Notes under the pieces: model-generated
Database searches by the model: none
Seen by the model: only the letters and a program-made list of their open reading frames with translations
What the model was told of the DNA's origin: nothing
In this document: piece after piece, positions 62,436 through 64,000 of the stretch
How the letters are laid out: each line of letters starts with the position of its first letter
Numbering within the stretch: position 1 is the first letter of the stretch
Program-made: the position numbers and the translations under genes
Origin: Microthyrium microscopicum
Taxonomy: Eukaryota; Ascomycota; Dothideomycetes; Microthyriales; Microthyriaceae
Length of the DNA: 64,000 bases
Assembly: GCA_010405405.1 (NCBI GenBank)
Contig: MU004234.1
Span: forward strand, 833,275 to 897,274
Reading direction: 5' to 3'

Positions 62436-63843
62436 TCACAGCCACCGCAGTAACTCACGGCGCAGGGGCCACATCCCCTATTTTCCCACCCTTCAACCAG
62501 AATTAGATTTTAGTTAATTAATAATATCTCAACCAATATGGCTCTAAACAAGACCCAAAGACATGAATATGATACCCCTTGTAAAGCTCGCTTCTTTGAA
62601 GCCCTTAAAAATAAAGAAAACTACCCTTTCTTCGCTGCGATTTGCCGTTCCAAAGGAATTAAGATTCTACTAGCTACTGGTCGCCGTTGGGCTTTAGAAT
62701 TTGAACGACGAGGAGATCTGGCCTGTCGAAGTATAAGGAAACAATCTACGAAGCTAGGAGCACCTAAATGAGTCCCTAATGAAGACCTTTAGGCTATATT
62801 TAGCCCGTTATACTCCTTATATATGACGCCTTATGAAGCTATGCCTTTCAACCTCAAAACAAGACAACTTTAGATAAGATTTAAGAAGCTTAGAGCTCGT
62901 AGGCATAAACGGCGAATTATAAAGAAGATCTCTAAACGGAATAAGAAGCTTAGGAGGGAGTACGGCGAGCAATATAAAGGCAAAATAATTACTAGCTTTT
63001 AGTAGAACGTTTACTTTACGGATAAAGCCTATTTTAACTCTCTTAACTTAACAAATTATTAAGATTATAAGATTAGTTAAGAAGGACATCCTAAGGATCG
63101 TTTATCGCCTTAAGAGATTAACAAATCGCCCTTAAATGTTACACTTTACATTGCTGCCAGTATATCTTATCGTTAAAAGGGAATCTTTATGTTTTATAAT
63201 GATCCAAGAGATCTTGCCGTCCCTAAGCCTTGTAAACCACTAAAACTAAGGCGTAGAAAGGCTAAAACGGAGGAATAGTTCCAAGAATGTCTAAAAGAGC
63301 ATGAAGTAAGGCTACCTTATGATTTTGAGGTCAAACCAAAAGGGAACTTAATGACGCAGAAGTTTTATACTAAGGAGGTCCTTAGTAAACACGTTGAAGA
63401 GATAAAGGCCTTAGAAGCTCGTTATTCAGAGAGATTTTGGTTCTAAGAGGATAACGATCTAAGCCATGGAACTAGAAGCTAAAACAACATCGTTGTGGAC
63501 TTTAAACGAGCTGTAGATCTTTAGATTCTTCATTATTGTGCACAATCTCCTAATCTTAATCCCATAGAAGTAATTTGGAACATTATAAAGGGTAGACTTA
63601 GAGATAAATCTTGGGAAATGGTTGCTAAATTCAAGGCCGCAATTTTGGCTGAATGGCAACATATAACCATGGCAGAAATTCAACGACGGATTTCTGAGAT
63701 GCCTTAGAGGTGTCTTGATGTAATACAGTTGAAAGGAGAACGAATTAAGTCTAAACGGTGGTGATATAAATTGATATTTAATATCTAATATTCTGATTTT
63801 GTGCTTGGTGGTCCCTGCGCCGTGAGTTACTGCGTGGGCTGTG
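62436..63843 (+). mobile_element. Tc1/mariner transposon, RIP-inactivated
   Basis: This 1408-bp element lies between TA dinucleotides (62434-62435, 63844-63845). The left end, TCACAGCCACCGCAGTAACTC, and the reverse complement of the right end share a near-perfect terminal repeat of about 35 bp that includes GCAGTAACTCACGGCGCAGGG. Inside is one degenerate transposase. The TIRs kept their CpA/TpG steps while the coding part carries many RIP-type stops. Confidence 0.88.
62538..63764 (+). pseudogene. Tc1/mariner-like DDE transposase, many stops
   Basis: A single 409-codon frame with no frameshift is interrupted by about a dozen stops. These are mostly TAG/TAA where Gln is expected, plus one TGA explainable from CGA. 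The catalytic landmarks are visible: VYFTDKAYF (first Asp), EDNDLSHG (second Asp) and SPNLNPIEVIWNIIKGRLR (final Glu), about 36 residues after the second Asp. Basic N-terminal helices suit a DNA-binding domain. All damage is of transition type, consistent with RIP of a recently intact element. Confidence 0.88.
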
Positions 63844-63845
63844 TA

Positions 63846-64000
63846 TGGTCAAGCATACGCATACATAATTATATGTACACTCCTCAATTACTGTCTACTA
63901 GTTTACGCCCATCTGAGCCAGATATTGATATTATAATCCTTCTCTCTGATCCTCCGCATCTCTCCCTCTCTCTCTCTTTCCTTTTACCTCCGATGGCATC
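63846..64000. other. Flank beyond the mariner element, CT microsatellite
   Basis: Short balanced sequence with a TCTCTC-type run at about 63960-63980. It could be the start of another gene's promoter; nothing more can be said. Confidence 0.35.

Overview
The window comes from a filamentous ascomycete (Pezizomycotina). A leotiomycete is a reasonable guess, but the sequence alone cannot prove it. The support is: compact genes with 47-196 bp introns, GT...AG ends and CTAA/CTAAC branch sites; fungal forms of Kap123, Rfa3, Hcs1, Bud22 and mitochondrial bL33; and a sharply two-part composition. Gene islands of balanced composition alternate with very AT-rich blocks almost free of CpA and TpG. Repeat copies in those blocks differ from one another almost only by C/T and G/A transitions. 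This is the mark of repeat-induced point mutation (RIP).

Layout. 1-9426: most of a RIP-inactivated Ty3/gypsy LTR retrotransposon on the minus strand. 9427-14437: a 5 kb island holding one gene, a 1142-residue nitric-oxide-synthase-like flavohemoprotein. 14438-23826: a second, complete copy of the same retrotransposon with 151-bp LTRs, a GCGTC target duplication and an assembly gap. It ends 71 bp upstream of rfa3. 23898-41787: a gene-rich island with Rfa3, an MFAP1-like splicing factor, the importin Kap123, a disordered protein, a secreted Asn/Gly-repeat protein, Bud22, a DUF4188 (af470-like) membrane protein and an 847-residue multi-pass surface protein. 42340-50023: two head-to-tail, RIP-mutated copies of a TIR transposon. 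Together they are bounded by intact ~110-bp TIRs and one 9-bp target duplication (Mutator-like). Copy A carries a 1.2-kb tRNA-headed insertion and copy B a 0.7-kb insertion with 16-bp TIRs. 50429-52090: a decayed cytochrome P450. 52383-60490: a 1510-residue coiled-coil protein, mitochondrial ribosomal protein bL33m (three tiny exons) and the Hcs1/SMUBP2-type helicase. 62436-63843: a RIP-killed Tc1/mariner transposon.

How the genes relate. The conserved genes serve replication and repair (Rfa3, Hcs1), splicing (MFAP1), nuclear import (Kap123), ribosome biogenesis (Bud22) and mitochondrial translation (bL33m). They are mostly arranged as divergent pairs with short shared promoters (MFAP1/Kap123, bL33m/Hcs1) or convergent pairs (Rfa3/MFAP1, coiled-coil/bL33m). 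The accessory genes (NOS-like, P450, NG-repeat secreted protein) lie near or between the repeats. The P450 beside the Mutator-like block carries RIP-type lesions, which suggests that RIP leaked out of the repeats. I see no tRNA, rRNA or CRISPR array in the gene islands. All splice junctions were inferred by eye from consensus sites, reading-frame continuity and family similarity.
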